64,000 nucleotides of DNA. Origin: Curtobacterium sp. ISL-83. Lineage in GTDB: Bacteria > Actinomycetota > Actinomycetes > Actinomycetales > Microbacteriaceae. Below the pieces are notes generated by a model. It saw nothing but the letters and a program-made list of their open reading frames with translations. It did no database searches and was not told the origin of the DNA. This document shows positions 1-8,484 of the stretch, in pieces. Made by a program: the position numbers and the translations under genes. The stretch lies in assembly GCF_018613895.1 (NCBI RefSeq), contig NZ_JAGGPH010000007.1, forward strand, positions 62,001 through 126,000. The letters are read 5' to 3'. The first letter of the stretch is position 1. Each line of letters begins with the position of its first letter.

Positions 1-217
1 TGGTGGCATCGGCAGCGGCAGGTGGGGCGCTGGTGACCGCGGGAGCGACGCTCGTCGCGGCGGGGGCGACGGTCGTCGCCGCGTTCGCGACGCTCGTCGC
101 CCCGGGCCCGGCGCTGACCGGTCCGGCGCTGACCGGTCCGGCGCTGACCGGTCCAGCGCTGACCGGTCCGGCGCTGACGGGCCCGGACGCTCCGCCCGGT
201 GCCGATGCTGTCGTCAT
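1..217 (-). CDS. ABC transporter permease, N-terminal fragment (partial)
   Basis: An ATG at 217 opens a frame that runs off the left edge without a stop, 5 bp after the end of the binding-protein gene at 223-1362. Only a low-complexity Ala/Thr/Pro/Val-rich N-terminus is visible, including five PVSAG pentapeptides from a 15-bp DNA repeat. No membrane segment lies inside the window. The permease assignment rests on position alone: binding-protein genes of this type are usually followed by permease genes, and some actinobacterial permeases carry such cytoplasmic N-terminal extensions. The start lacks a clear ribosome binding site, so translation may be coupled to the gene before it. Confidence 0.55.
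   Translation of the reverse strand, partial: MTTASAPGGASGPVSAGPVSAGPVSAGPVSAGPVSAGPGATSVANAATTVAPAATSVAPAVTSAPPAAADAT
111..185. repeat. Five 15-bp tandem repeats (GCGCTGACCGGTCCG)
   Basis: Five head-to-tail copies of GCGCTGACCGGTCCG; the third has one change and the last two. Read on the minus strand they encode PVSAG five times in the N-terminus of the partial permease. Confidence 0.95.
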
Positions 218-222
218 GCTGG

Positions 223-1362
223 TCAGGAGCCCATCGTCGAGGACCACTTGGCGGCGAGCACCTTGGCGGCAGCGGTGACCTGCGCGTCGGTCAGCTCGAC
301 GTAGTCCTTCGGGGCACCACCGGCGGCGTCGAGGGCGGCCTTGTCGACCTTGCCCGACTGCTCCATCGCGGCGAGGGTCGCGGGGAACGCGCCGGCCTGC
401 AGGTACAGGTTCTGCACTGTGGGGCTGGCGATGTACTCCTGCCACAGCCGGGCCGCCGCGGGGTGCGGGGCGTCCTTGTTGATCGCCTGCGAGTAGTACG
501 AGCCGAGGGCCTGGCCCTCCGGGACGATCGTCTTCCAGTTCTTGTTGCCGCTCGCACCGGCGGCAGGGCCCCAGGCGAGGTTGTTGTACGACCACTGGAC
601 GACGACCGGCGTCTCACCCGAGGCGACCGTGGCCTGCGTCGGCAGCACGTTCTGGAAGTTGCCGGCCTTCTTGAGCTTGCCGAAGTAGTCGACGCCCTTC
701 GTGATGTCGTCCGCGGAGCCGCCGTTCTCCAGCGCCGCCAGGTACACCGCGCTCGCGGCCTGGTTCGCCTGCGTCGGGTCGCCCGCGATGGAGACCTTGC
801 CCTTGTACTCGGAGCCGAGCAGGTCGTTCAGGTCCTTCGGCGCGGTCGTCACCTTGCTCGAGTCGTACCCGATCGACATGAGGCCGGTGTAGTCGCGGGT
901 CCACGCGCCGCCCTTGTCCTTCAGGGCGTCGGGGATGTCGCTCCAGTTCGCGACCTTGTAGTCGGTCAGCAGACCGAGGTTCTGCTGCAGGACCGCGTTG
1001 CCGAGGTCGAGCACGTCGGGAGCGGTCGCCTGCCCCTTCTGGGACTTCACCGCGGCGACCTCGTCGGCGCTCGAGCCGTTCGGGTTCGCGGAGTTGACCT
1101 TGATGCCGTACTGCTTCGTGAAGCCGTCGATGATCTTGCCGTAGTTGGCCCACGACGGCGGCAGCGCGATGACGTTCAGCTGACCTTCCGCCTTCGCGGC
1201 CTTCACGAGGGCGTCCATGCCGCCCGCGGACTGGGCGCTGGTGGCCGTCTTCCAGTCGGTGTCGCTCTTGGTGGCGGCGCTGCTCGTGGCGGAGCAGCCG
1301 GCGAGGGTGACGATCGCGGCGGCGGCCAGGGCGAGGCCGGCCAGGGTGCGCTTCTGCTGCAC
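223..1362 (-). CDS. ABC transporter substrate-binding lipoprotein
   Basis: A 379-residue extracellular solute-binding protein. The GTG start at 1362 was chosen because it gives a classic lipoprotein signal (QQKR, a hydrophobic stretch, then LAGC with the lipidated Cys at residue 23) and has an AAAGG sequence about 9 bases upstream. The mature part resembles family 1 binding proteins of the spermidine/putrescine or iron type (for example VVQWSYNNLAWGP, and IASPTVQNLYLQAGAFPAT near the C-terminus). Substrate cannot be read from sequence. It is the first gene of a minus-strand importer operon continuing off the left edge, and diverges from the DUF1905 gene at 1589. Confidence 0.85.
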   Translation of the reverse strand: MQQKRTLAGLALAAAAIVTLAGCSATSSAATKSDTDWKTATSAQSAGGMDALVKAAKAEGQLNVIALPPSWANYGKIIDGFTKQYGIKVNSANPNGSSADEVAAVKSQKGQATAPDVLDLGNAVLQQNLGLLTDYKVANWSDIPDALKDKGGAWTRDYTGLMSIGYDSSKVTTAPKDLNDLLGSEYKGKVSIAGDPTQANQAASAVYLAALENGGSADDITKGVDYFGKLKKAGNFQNVLPTQATVASGETPVVVQWSYNNLAWGPAAGASGNKNWKTIVPEGQALGSYYSQAINKDAPHPAAARLWQEYIASPTVQNLYLQAGAFPATLAAMEQSGKVDKAALDAAGGAPKDYVELTDAQVTAAAKVLAAKWSSTMGS

Positions 1363-1588
1363 TGGGTGTGCCTTTCGGGTGGGGAGTCCCGGGGTTCGGG
1401 TTCTGGATGATCGTGGCGCCGGCCGGTTTCCGCTCCGTACTCCGGCGGTGAACGGTGGCGGAACAGCGGGTGCGGCGGTACGGTCGGGGGCGGTCGTGCA
1501 GCTGGGATCGGTTGGACGATCGGGATCGGCCCGCTTCGGGCGCCGCCCCTCCGGGCGCGGTGCGCCCACCACCTGCCTGGAGGCACGG

Positions 1589-2026
1589 ATGCAGTTCAGG
1601 ACGACGGTTCTGCAGGCACGGAAGACGGCCACCGGATTGCCCGTCCCGCCGGAGGTCATCGAGGCACTCGGCTCCGGGAAGCGCCCCGCGGTGATCGTCA
1701 CCGTGAACGGGACCTACACGTACCGCTCGACCGTCGGCGTCATGAACGACCAGTTCCTGGTGCCGCTGTCGGGCGAGCACCGTGCGGCCTCGGGCATCGC
1801 GGGCGGGGACACCGTCGAGGTCACGATCGAGGTGGACACGCTCCCCCGGGTCGTCGACATGCCGGCTGACCTGGCGTCGGCGATCGAGGCCGCTGGCGTT
1901 CGGGCGGCGTTCGACGCGCTGTCGAACTCGCGGCAGCGGGCGCTCGTGGACCCGGTGGGGCAGGCGAAGGCGCCGGAGACCCGCCAGCGCCGGATCGACA
2001 AGGCCGTCGAGACCCTGCGGGGGTAG
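1589..2026 (+). CDS. DUF1905 / YdeI-OmpD-associated family protein
   Basis: A 145-residue protein. Residues 1-90 fit the DUF1905 beta-barrel-like domain (MQFRTTVLQA, GLPVPPEVIEALG, RPAVIVTVNG, GDTVEVTIEVD). The C-terminus fits the OmdA/YdeI helical domain (FDALSNSRQRALVDPV, then an ETRQRRIDKAVETL helix). Related proteins are annotated as bacteriocin-protection proteins in enterobacteria, but the biochemical role is unknown. The ATG at 1589 follows TGGAGG within CTGGAGGCACGG, a good ribosome binding site that also resembles half of the GACGGGAGGC hairpin family seen elsewhere. The gene stands alone and diverges from the ABC binding protein. Confidence 0.8.
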   Translation: MQFRTTVLQARKTATGLPVPPEVIEALGSGKRPAVIVTVNGTYTYRSTVGVMNDQFLVPLSGEHRAASGIAGGDTVEVTIEVDTLPRVVDMPADLASAIEAAGVRAAFDALSNSRQRALVDPVGQAKAPETRQRRIDKAVETLRG

Positions 2027-2118
2027 GGCGGGGTGGCGCTTCCGCGCGTACCCAGCGCTTCCGCGCCTACTGGGCCCGTCCGCGCGTACCCGGCACTTCC
2101 GCGCGTACCCAGTGCTTT

Positions 2119-2157
2119 CGCGCGTACTGCCTTCGACCGGCGCACTCAGTACGCGCG
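2119..2157. repeat. CGCGCGTACTG palindromic element, copy 1
   Basis: Perfect 11-bp arms CGCGCGTACTG (2119-2129) and CAGTACGCGCG (2147-2157) enclose a 17-base loop. The right arm is followed by ATTCCGC, as in the other copies. Confidence 0.85.
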
Positions 2158-2286
2158 ATTCCGCCTACCACCGCACCCGTTATGGGACGAAACGAGCGGG
2201 GCGGACGTGGGCGCGCCTCCCGAGCGAGAGCGCGCGAGCCGGGCGTACCGCGCTCATGGGTCCGCACCGAGCGTTGCCGGCGCTTT

Positions 2287-2325
2287 CGCGCGTACTGCCC
2301 GGGAACGGCACGCTCGGTACGCGCG
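2287..2325. repeat. CGCGCGTAC palindromic element, copy 2
   Basis: Perfect 9-bp arms CGCGCGTAC (2287-2295) and GTACGCGCG (2317-2325), followed by ATTCCGC. The overall length of 39 bases equals copy 1. Confidence 0.85.
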
Positions 2326-2400
2326 ATTCCGCGTACCATCGCCCCCGTCTCGGGGAGGACGCGCTGACCGGCGGTGAGCGCGAGTGCGGGACGCGACGGA

Positions 2401-3261
2401 CTAGCCGCCGAGCTCGACCAGGACGCGCGGGATCTCGCCGAGCAACTCGCTCGCGAGGTAGCCCAGCGGCCCGACCTGCACTGCGAGCCGGTCCCCCGCA
2501 GCCGCGTGCACGTACGACGCCCATGCGGCCGCCTGCGCCGGGCCGGCTCCGCGCGCGAGCAACCCCACCACGGTGCCGGAGAGCACGTCGCCGCTGCCGC
2601 TCGTCCCGAGGCCGCCGGTCCCGGTCCCCTTCACCCACGACCGACCGTCGGGCGTCGCGATCACGTCGCCCAGCGAGACCACGGCGCCGAAGCGCTCGGC
2701 CACGGCCCGGGCGTCGGACTCGTCGTCGGTGCTGTCGCGGCCGAGGAGCCGTTCCGCCTCGCCACTGTTCGGCGTCATGACCAGACGCCCGCGCAGCGGT
2801 TCGAGTTCGCTGAGGACGTCTGCGGCGACCCCGAGCGCGAACGCGTCCAGCACGACGAACGCCTCGTCGCTGACGATCCCGGCGATCCCGCGGACGAGGT
2901 CCCGCGTGCCGTCCGGCGCGTCGAGGCCGGGTCCGATCAGCACCGCGTCAGCGCTCCCGGCGTCGGTCGCCAGGCCCTCGATCGCCCCGACCGCCACGTG
3001 TCCGTCGGCGTCCTCGTCCAGGGGTTCGACGCCGGACTCCGGGACGGCGACGGCGACCTCGTGGGCGACGCTCCGCGCGACGGCGAGGGTGAGCCGGCCC
3101 GCTCCGACGCGGAGGGCAGCGTGGGCCGACAGCATCGCGGCGCCGGGGGTGCGGGCAGCACCGCCGACGACGAGGACCTGGCCGCGGCCGTACTTGCTGC
3201 CCCCGGGCGCAGGGAGCGGCCACCCGCGCAGGAGGTTCGGGGTAATGGCCTCAGCTGACAT
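2401..3261 (-). CDS. nnrD: ADP-dependent NAD(P)H-hydrate dehydratase
   Basis: A 286-residue ribokinase-like enzyme that repairs hydrated NADH/NADPH using ADP. Diagnostic segments are YGRGQVLVVGGAARTPGAAMLSAHAALRVGAG near the N-terminus, MTPNSGEAERLLG in the middle and GLGTSGSGDVLSGTVVGLLARG, which holds the nucleotide-binding Gly/Asp loop. The N-terminal epimerase domain of fused Nnr proteins is absent, so epimerisation must be encoded elsewhere. The ATG at 3261 was chosen over upstream options because it begins just before the conserved domain and overlaps the end of the phosphatase gene by 11 bp, suggesting translational coupling. Confidence 0.9.
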   Translation of the reverse strand: MSAEAITPNLLRGWPLPAPGGSKYGRGQVLVVGGAARTPGAAMLSAHAALRVGAGRLTLAVARSVAHEVAVAVPESGVEPLDEDADGHVAVGAIEGLATDAGSADAVLIGPGLDAPDGTRDLVRGIAGIVSDEAFVVLDAFALGVAADVLSELEPLRGRLVMTPNSGEAERLLGRDSTDDESDARAVAERFGAVVSLGDVIATPDGRSWVKGTGTGGLGTSGSGDVLSGTVVGLLARGAGPAQAAAWASYVHAAAGDRLAVQVGPLGYLASELLGEIPRVLVELGG

Positions 3262-3991
3262 GGACGTCGTCCTTCCGGCCGCTGTGCTCGGTGACCTCAC
3301 TGTCGTCGAGGTGCCCGATCGCGGAGAACTCCTCGAGCGACCACGCCTCGCCCAGTCCGTCTCGCCGCAGTCGGGTGAGGGAGGCGTTCGCCACCGTGTG
3401 CGTGCCGGCGAAGTCCATCAGCGTCGGTTCGTCCAGGTCAAGGCAGACCGCGATGGCGAGCATGACGACGGCGTCGTGGGCCGCGACGACGAGCCGATCA
3501 GTCCCCTCGATCCGGTCGACATCGACCATCAGGGAGCGGAGCCGGAGCATGACGTCTGCCCACGACTCCCCACCGGCCGGCCGGTGGTAGTACTTGCCGA
3601 GCCACGCTCGGCGACGTTCTTCGTCCGGGTAGCGGTTGCGGACGCCCTGCCGCGTCAGCAGGTCGAGCACACCGAGCTCCCGGTCACGAAGCCGCTCGTC
3701 CACGCGCTTCGGCGGCTCCGGCAGGTCACCGGCGGCGAGCGCGATCGCGATCGTGTCCTGCGCCCGGCGGTACGGGGACGTCCACAGCGCGACGGCGACG
3801 TCGTCGACCCCACGGTCCGCCAGCTCGCGCCCGAGCGCGCGGGACTGCTCCTCACCCAGTGGGCTCAGCGGGACGTCAGCGTCCCGGTACCCCGCATCGA
3901 TCACGTCGTCGCCCGCGGCTTCGGCACGGGCAGCCGCGACGTTCGCGACGGACTCCCCGTGACGCACGAGCCAGATCTCCCTGACAGCCAT
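3251..3991 (-). CDS. Histidine phosphatase family protein
   Basis: A 246-residue phosphoglycerate-mutase-like phosphatase. The catalytic RHG motif is in EIWLVRHGESVANV at residues 5-18. The second Arg is in TSPYRRAQDT, and the late catalytic His is in LVVAAHDAVVML. The insert DLLTRQGVRNRYPDE with KYYHRPAGGESWADV is typical of actinobacterial broad-specificity members. The physiological substrate is unknown. It overlaps nnrD downstream, so the two are probably co-transcribed, which could suggest a housekeeping or metabolite-repair role. Confidence 0.85.
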   Translation of the reverse strand: MAVREIWLVRHGESVANVAAARAEAAGDDVIDAGYRDADVPLSPLGEEQSRALGRELADRGVDDVAVALWTSPYRRAQDTIAIALAAGDLPEPPKRVDERLRDRELGVLDLLTRQGVRNRYPDEERRRAWLGKYYHRPAGGESWADVMLRLRSLMVDVDRIEGTDRLVVAAHDAVVMLAIAVCLDLDEPTLMDFAGTHTVANASLTRLRRDGLGEAWSLEEFSAIGHLDDSEVTEHSGRKDDVHVS

Positions 3992-4042
3992 GCGGCCACC
4001 GTAACCACGCGCCCCTGGTGCCGTTCAGAACTGCCGCACGGT

Positions 4043-4993
4043 TCATCCGCGAGCACTCCGCACCGGACGGACGACACACGGCAGGCCAGCGCTCCGGAGC
4101 CGCAGTGCGAGGGCGTCGAGGTCCCAGAGGTCGCGCCATTCCAACCGGATGATGCGTCGGACGCCCGGCACGGTCAGGAGCAGTTCGTGCCGGCGCTTCT
4201 CGTCCAGGAAGACCTGCGTGGGCGTCCGCCCGTTCCGGTACCGGGCTTCGTCGTACTTCACCCGGCCGTCGACCTCGATGACCACGCCCTGCTCCGGGAA
4301 CCAGAAGTCGACCGCGAACCGTCGGCCCGCCACCACGAACTCCTGCTGCAGCACCGGGACGGGTAGCCCGAGCTCACGGAAGACGACCCGGGCGAGGGAC
4401 TCTGCCGGCGAAGCCGCTCTGCCGTCCGCGAGGTCGAGGACCAGCCTGGCGGTGCTCCTCGTCCGCGCATGCTGGTCCAGGGCCTCGTCGAGTTCTGCGC
4501 GACGCGTGCCGTTCCGGAGCGCAGCATCAGCCACCATGACGGCGCTCCGGACGTCGCCGGTCAGGGCGATGTCGATCACGGTCCTCGGCACGGTCGTGAC
4601 GCTGATCGTGCCGGCCGGACGGCGCTCTGCGGGAGGGACGGGTCGGGTGTGCAGCACGAGTCCGGGCGTCCGTGTGCGGTACATGGACGCGGGGACCGAC
4701 GCGTGCACGGGACCGAGCCAGCCGTGCAACGACGGCAGCCCGTGGATGGCGAGCGCTGACGTGTGCGACGCGACCGCGCGGGTGGAGAGCCGCCCGAGCC
4801 TGGCGTACACCCGGGTGACGTACCGGCGTCGTGGGGTGGCCGCGTCCCAGTCGGCACCACGGACGAAGGCGTTGGGACCGACTCGCACCAGTCGCCCGGG
4901 ACCGTCGCTGCCCACCCGCCGTCGGAGCGCGGAGCCGCTGAGGCCGGCTTCTCGCATGGTGGAGGCCCGCAGGACGGGGAGCGCTTCGTACAT
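4043..4993 (-). CDS. DUF559 endonuclease-fold protein with AbiEi-like N-terminus
   Basis: A 316-residue protein. The N-terminal part resembles the winged-helix region of AbiEi-type antitoxin-like proteins (LRASTMREAGLSGSALRRRV, VRVGPNAFVRG). The C-terminal part is a DUF559/Vsr-like PD-(D/E)XK nuclease fold (FAVDFWFPEQGVVIEVDGRVKYD, then EKRRHELLLTVPGVRRIIRLEW). Such proteins are common and often multicopy in Microbacteriaceae, with no established function. I placed the start at ATG 4993 rather than the open frame further upstream, which runs into repeat-bearing intergenic DNA. It stands alone, with about 50 bp to the phosphatase gene. Confidence 0.75.
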   Translation of the reverse strand: MYEALPVLRASTMREAGLSGSALRRRVGSDGPGRLVRVGPNAFVRGADWDAATPRRRYVTRVYARLGRLSTRAVASHTSALAIHGLPSLHGWLGPVHASVPASMYRTRTPGLVLHTRPVPPAERRPAGTISVTTVPRTVIDIALTGDVRSAVMVADAALRNGTRRAELDEALDQHARTRSTARLVLDLADGRAASPAESLARVVFRELGLPVPVLQQEFVVAGRRFAVDFWFPEQGVVIEVDGRVKYDEARYRNGRTPTQVFLDEKRRHELLLTVPGVRRIIRLEWRDLWDLDALALRLRSAGLPCVVRPVRSARG

Positions 4994-5121
4994 GCTCCGA
5001 TGGTGCCGACCGAACCATCCCGGAACGGGACTGATCCGACGAACTGTGGACGAGCCTCCAGGCGGGCCAGCCTGTGGAGGAACGCGATCCTTCCCAAAAC
5101 GGCCGCGATGCAATGTGGTTC

Positions 5122-5186
5122 CGCGCGTACTCGGTGCGGGCGTTCCGCCGGGTACGCGCGATTCCGCCCGCTACGCGCGATTCCGC
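5122..5186. repeat. CGCGCGTAC palindromic element, copy 3 with an extra half copy
   Basis: Arms CGCGCGTAC (5122-5130) and GTACGCGCG (5152-5160) again span 39 bases and are followed by ATTCCGC. A further TACGCGCGATTCCGC follows at 5172-5186 and a degenerate CACGCGCGA after that. Confidence 0.85.
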
Positions 5187-5219
5187 CAGGCACGCGCGAA
5201 ACACCCCCCACCCCCGACA

Positions 5220-5259
5220 CGGCGCCGGGCGGGACGCACCCGTGTCCCGCCCGGCGCCG
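5220..5259 (-). terminator. Hairpin terminator downstream of the alpha-mannosidase gene
   Basis: A perfect 16-bp stem (CGGCGCCGGGCGGGAC paired with its complement) around an 8-base loop, 18 bp past the mannosidase stop codon. There is no U-tract, as is usual for high-GC Actinobacteria. Confidence 0.75.
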
Positions 5260-5277
5260 CGGCCTCCCGGCCCGGCC

Positions 5278-8200
5278 TCAGGCCCGCCGCACCCGCAGCG
5301 TCACGATCTCGAACGGCCGCAGGGTGAGCACGACCGGCTCCCCCGACTCCCACTCCGACTCGTCCACCGCACGCTCGAGCAGGTCCACACGCGTGACCCC
5401 GGCCACGTCGAACCCGAAGTCCACGCCGACGTCCGACGCGCGCCCACCGGACGCCTCGTACAGCCGGACGACGACGTCTCCCGAGCGGTCCTCGGCGAGC
5501 TTCACCGCCTCGACGAACACCTGCGGTGACGACACCGTCACGAGCGGAGCCACCGGCGTCGACCCGGCAACGGCCCGGACCGGCAGGTTCAGCCGGTAGC
5601 CCGAGTCGGCGGCGTCCAAAACAGACGGCCCGACCCGCAGCACGGTCTGGAACACGTGGTGTCCCTGGTCGGCGTTCGGGTCCGGGAACGTCGGACCGCG
5701 CAGCAGCGACTCCCGGACCAGCGTCGTCGTGCCCCCGTCCGGTCGCGTCGCACGGGTGATGTCGTGCCCGTAGGTGGAGTCGTTCGCCACCGCGACCCCG
5801 AACCCCGGCTCACCGACGTGCACCCAGCGGTGCGCGGCGGTCTCGAAGCGCGCGATGTCCCACGACGTGTTCTGGTGCGTGGGCCGGTCGATGTGGCCGA
5901 ACTGGATCTCGCTCGACGCGGTCGAGGCCCGGACGTCCAGCGGGAACGCGAGCTTCAGCAGCTTCTGGTGCTCGTGCCACTCGACCTCGGTCTCGATCCG
6001 GAGCTCGGGCTCGCCCGCGACGGCCGTGTACCGGGTGGTGAGGGTCGACGACTGGAAGGACCGCTCGACGACGAGTGCGTCGCCCTCGATCGTGACCGAC
6101 GTCGCCTCGAGCACGGTGCCGCTCCGCTGGTACGCGCGGTCGATGTCCCACGCCTCCCACTGGTTCGGTGTGTCCCGGAACACGGTGTACTCGGCGGCCG
6201 CCGCACCCGGTGCGATGGCGTCGCGACCCGACGACGGGTCGACGAGCGACACGACGTGGCCGGCCGCGTCGATGGTCGCCACGACCGCGCCGGTGTCGAA
6301 CACGACGTGGTCGCCGTTCCGGACGGGAGGCACGGCTCGCGGTGCGTCGACCGGCGCACCGCCCAGGGCGGTCACTCCCTCGGCCGCGACCGGGGACGCG
6401 TTGAACCGCACGACGGTCCCGATGTCGGCGCGGCCGCCGAGGGCATCGGCCGTCGGGGCGTCGAGCAGGGCGGAGCCGCCGGCGCCTCCTGCCAACGATG
6501 TGGAGGACGACGCGACCCCGGCGAGCGCCGCGGCGCCCCCGTTCGCGAGCGCTGTGGTCGCGTTCCCGATGAGGCCCTCCAGCACACCGGCGACCCGGGC
6601 GTAGTGCTCCTCGGCCACCTCGTAGACCCAGGCGATCGACGACCCCGGCAGGATGTCGTGGAACTGCTGGAGCAGCACCGTGTGCCAGGCCTCCTCGAGT
6701 TCTTCGTACGGGTAGTCGAGCCCGAGACGGACGGCGGCGGTGGCGGCCCAGAGCTCGGCCTCGCGCAGCAGGTGCTCGGAGCGACGGTTGCCCTGCTTCG
6801 TGCGGATCTGGGACGTGTAGGTGCCGCGGTGGAACTCGAGGTACATCTCCCCGGACCACACGCCGGGCGTCGGGAGCTCCCGTTCGAGCTGCTCGAACAC
6901 CTGGGCCGGCGTGCCGAGGTCGACGCGGGGCGAGCCATCGAGGTCGTGCTGCCGTCGGGCGGCCGCGACCATCTCACGGGTGGGACCGCCACCGCCGTCG
7001 CCGAAGCCGTAGAGCAGCATCGAGGTGTTCGCGACGCCGCGCTCCTTGTTCCCGCGTTCGCCCCGGTGCAGGTCGGCGGGCGAGACGTCCGAGTTGTAGG
7101 TGTCGGCCGGGGGCAGGTGCGTCAGGATTCGGGAACCGTCGATGCCCTCCCAGTGGAACGAGGTGTGCGGGATGACGTTCGTCTCGTTCCACGACGGCTT
7201 CTGCGTGACGAACCACTTCGACCCGGCGGCGCGCACGATCTGCGGCAGGGCCCCGGAGTACCCGAAGGAGTCGGGCAGCCAGGCCTCGGGGGTGTCGATG
7301 CCGAACTCCTCGAGGAACAGGCGCTTCCCGGCGACGAACTGCCGGGCGAGGGCCTCGCCACCGGGCAGGTTCGTGTCCGACTCGACCCACATGCCGCCGA
7401 CGGGGATCCAACGGCCCTCGGCGACGCGCTGCTTGATGCGCTCCCAGATCGTCGGGTAGCCGTCGCGGATCCAGGCGTACTGCTGGGCGCTCGAGCACGC
7501 GAAGGTGAAGTCGGGGTCGCGGTCCATCAGGTCGAGCACGTTCGAGAACGTCCTGGCGCACTTGCGGATCGTCTCGCGCACCGGCCAGAGCCACGCGGAG
7601 TCGATGTGCGCGTGGCCGACCGCGATGGCCCGGTGCGCGGCGGCGCTGGCGGGGACGGCGAGTGCCGGTGCCAGGACCTCCCTGGCGGCTGGGGCGGTCC
7701 CGGCGACGTCGTCGGGGTCGACTGCGTCGGCGGCACGTTCGAGCACGCGCAGGATGTCCGCACCGCGGGTGCCGTCGGTGGGGAGCTCGGCCATCAGACC
7801 GCGGAGGACCCAGAAGTCCTGCTGGAGCTCCCACACGGTGTCGTCCCGCTCGGCGAGCTCGATGGCCTGCACGTGGTAGATCGGCGTCGTGCCCGCCGTC
7901 GCCTTCGACCCGAGCGGGGTGGCGCCCTGGAAGTGGTCGCCGCCGATGTCGGGGTTCGCGGCGGCCTCGACGTAGACCTCGAACGACTCGCCCGGCCCGA
8001 CCTCGAGCGGGAGGGTGTCGTTGAGCGGCTCGATGCCCTTGATCGTGGAGCCGTCCGGTCGCCAGGCGAGCCCTTCCGCCTGGAAGCCGGGCTGACGCTT
8101 CGTGAAGCCGAGGTCGACGAGCAGTTCCGCCGTGGTGCCCTCGGCCGTGCCGAAGTTGGACGGCACGGTCCCGCGGATCCGGAACCACGTGGTCCCCCAG

Positions 8201-8397
8201 GGCTTGCCGCCCCAGGCGTCGCCGACGTGGAAGGGCGTGTACTCGGCGTCGACGGCGACCGCGAACGGCACCGGTTCGTCGGGCACCTGCCACGCGTCGA
8301 TCGTGACGGGGGCGGAGCGACGGTGCACGGCCGGGTCGATGCGGTCCCGGACGAGGCGGGCGATCCGGGCCTCGACGAGGGGTTCGTCGTGGTGCAT
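5278..8397 (-). CDS. Alpha-mannosidase, glycoside hydrolase family 38
   Basis: A 1039-residue GH38 enzyme that removes alpha-linked mannose from oligosaccharides. Zinc-site motif GHAHIDSAWLWPVRET is near residue 262. WLPDSFGYSGALPQI near residue 374 carries the expected Asp nucleophile. The large C-terminal beta domains follow. There is no signal peptide, so it should act in the cytoplasm on imported glycans. It is the last gene of a binding protein, permease, permease, mannosidase operon, which strongly suggests uptake and degradation of mannose-containing oligosaccharides. The ATG at 8397 has GAAAGGA about 9 bases upstream. A 19-bp tandem repeat separates it from the permease gene. Confidence 0.93.
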   Translation of the reverse strand: MHHDEPLVEARIARLVRDRIDPAVHRRSAPVTIDAWQVPDEPVPFAVAVDAEYTPFHVGDAWGGKPWGTTWFRIRGTVPSNFGTAEGTTAELLVDLGFTKRQPGFQAEGLAWRPDGSTIKGIEPLNDTLPLEVGPGESFEVYVEAAANPDIGGDHFQGATPLGSKATAGTTPIYHVQAIELAERDDTVWELQQDFWVLRGLMAELPTDGTRGADILRVLERAADAVDPDDVAGTAPAAREVLAPALAVPASAAAHRAIAVGHAHIDSAWLWPVRETIRKCARTFSNVLDLMDRDPDFTFACSSAQQYAWIRDGYPTIWERIKQRVAEGRWIPVGGMWVESDTNLPGGEALARQFVAGKRLFLEEFGIDTPEAWLPDSFGYSGALPQIVRAAGSKWFVTQKPSWNETNVIPHTSFHWEGIDGSRILTHLPPADTYNSDVSPADLHRGERGNKERGVANTSMLLYGFGDGGGGPTREMVAAARRQHDLDGSPRVDLGTPAQVFEQLERELPTPGVWSGEMYLEFHRGTYTSQIRTKQGNRRSEHLLREAELWAATAAVRLGLDYPYEELEEAWHTVLLQQFHDILPGSSIAWVYEVAEEHYARVAGVLEGLIGNATTALANGGAAALAGVASSSTSLAGGAGGSALLDAPTADALGGRADIGTVVRFNASPVAAEGVTALGGAPVDAPRAVPPVRNGDHVVFDTGAVVATIDAAGHVVSLVDPSSGRDAIAPGAAAAEYTVFRDTPNQWEAWDIDRAYQRSGTVLEATSVTIEGDALVVERSFQSSTLTTRYTAVAGEPELRIETEVEWHEHQKLLKLAFPLDVRASTASSEIQFGHIDRPTHQNTSWDIARFETAAHRWVHVGEPGFGVAVANDSTYGHDITRATRPDGGTTTLVRESLLRGPTFPDPNADQGHHVFQTVLRVGPSVLDAADSGYRLNLPVRAVAGSTPVAPLVTVSSPQVFVEAVKLAEDRSGDVVVRLYEASGGRASDVGVDFGFDVAGVTRVDLLERAVDESEWESGEPVVLTLRPFEIVTLRVRRA

Positions 8398-8407
8398 GGA
8401 GGTGGTT

Positions 8408-8480
8408 CCTTTCCAGCAGGGGGCGAGCGTTCCAGCAGGGGGGCGAGCGTTCCAGCAGGGGGCGAGCGTTCCGGCGGGGA
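8408..8480. repeat. 19-bp tandem repeats before the mannosidase gene
   Basis: Four near-identical copies of TTCCAGCAGGGGGCGAGCG in the 87-bp gap between the second permease and the mannosidase. The second has an extra G and the last diverges (TTCCGGCGGGGAGCG). They lie in the transcribed spacer just ahead of the mannosidase ribosome binding site. Confidence 0.9.
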
Positions 8481-8484
8481 GCGG

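Larger units (their letters stand above)
2027..2400. other. Intergenic region with recurring CGCGCGTAC elements
   Basis: These 374 bases contain no convincing gene. The space is filled with copies of CTTCCGCGCGTACCC and with two hairpins whose arms are CGCGCGTAC/GTACGCGCG, each followed by ATTCCGC. Apparent open frames here are short, overlap on several strands and show no ribosome binding sites. Confidence 0.7.

Noticed and set aside
1363..1588. Divergent spacer before the DUF1905 gene examined for a promoter or riboswitch
   Set aside because: No -35/-10 pair with good spacing and no riboswitch-like conserved core could be made out.
2180..2638. Small genes in the intergenic repeat region before nnrD
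   Set aside because: Frames overlap the CGCGCGTAC repeats or nnrD, lack ribosome binding sites and show no domains.
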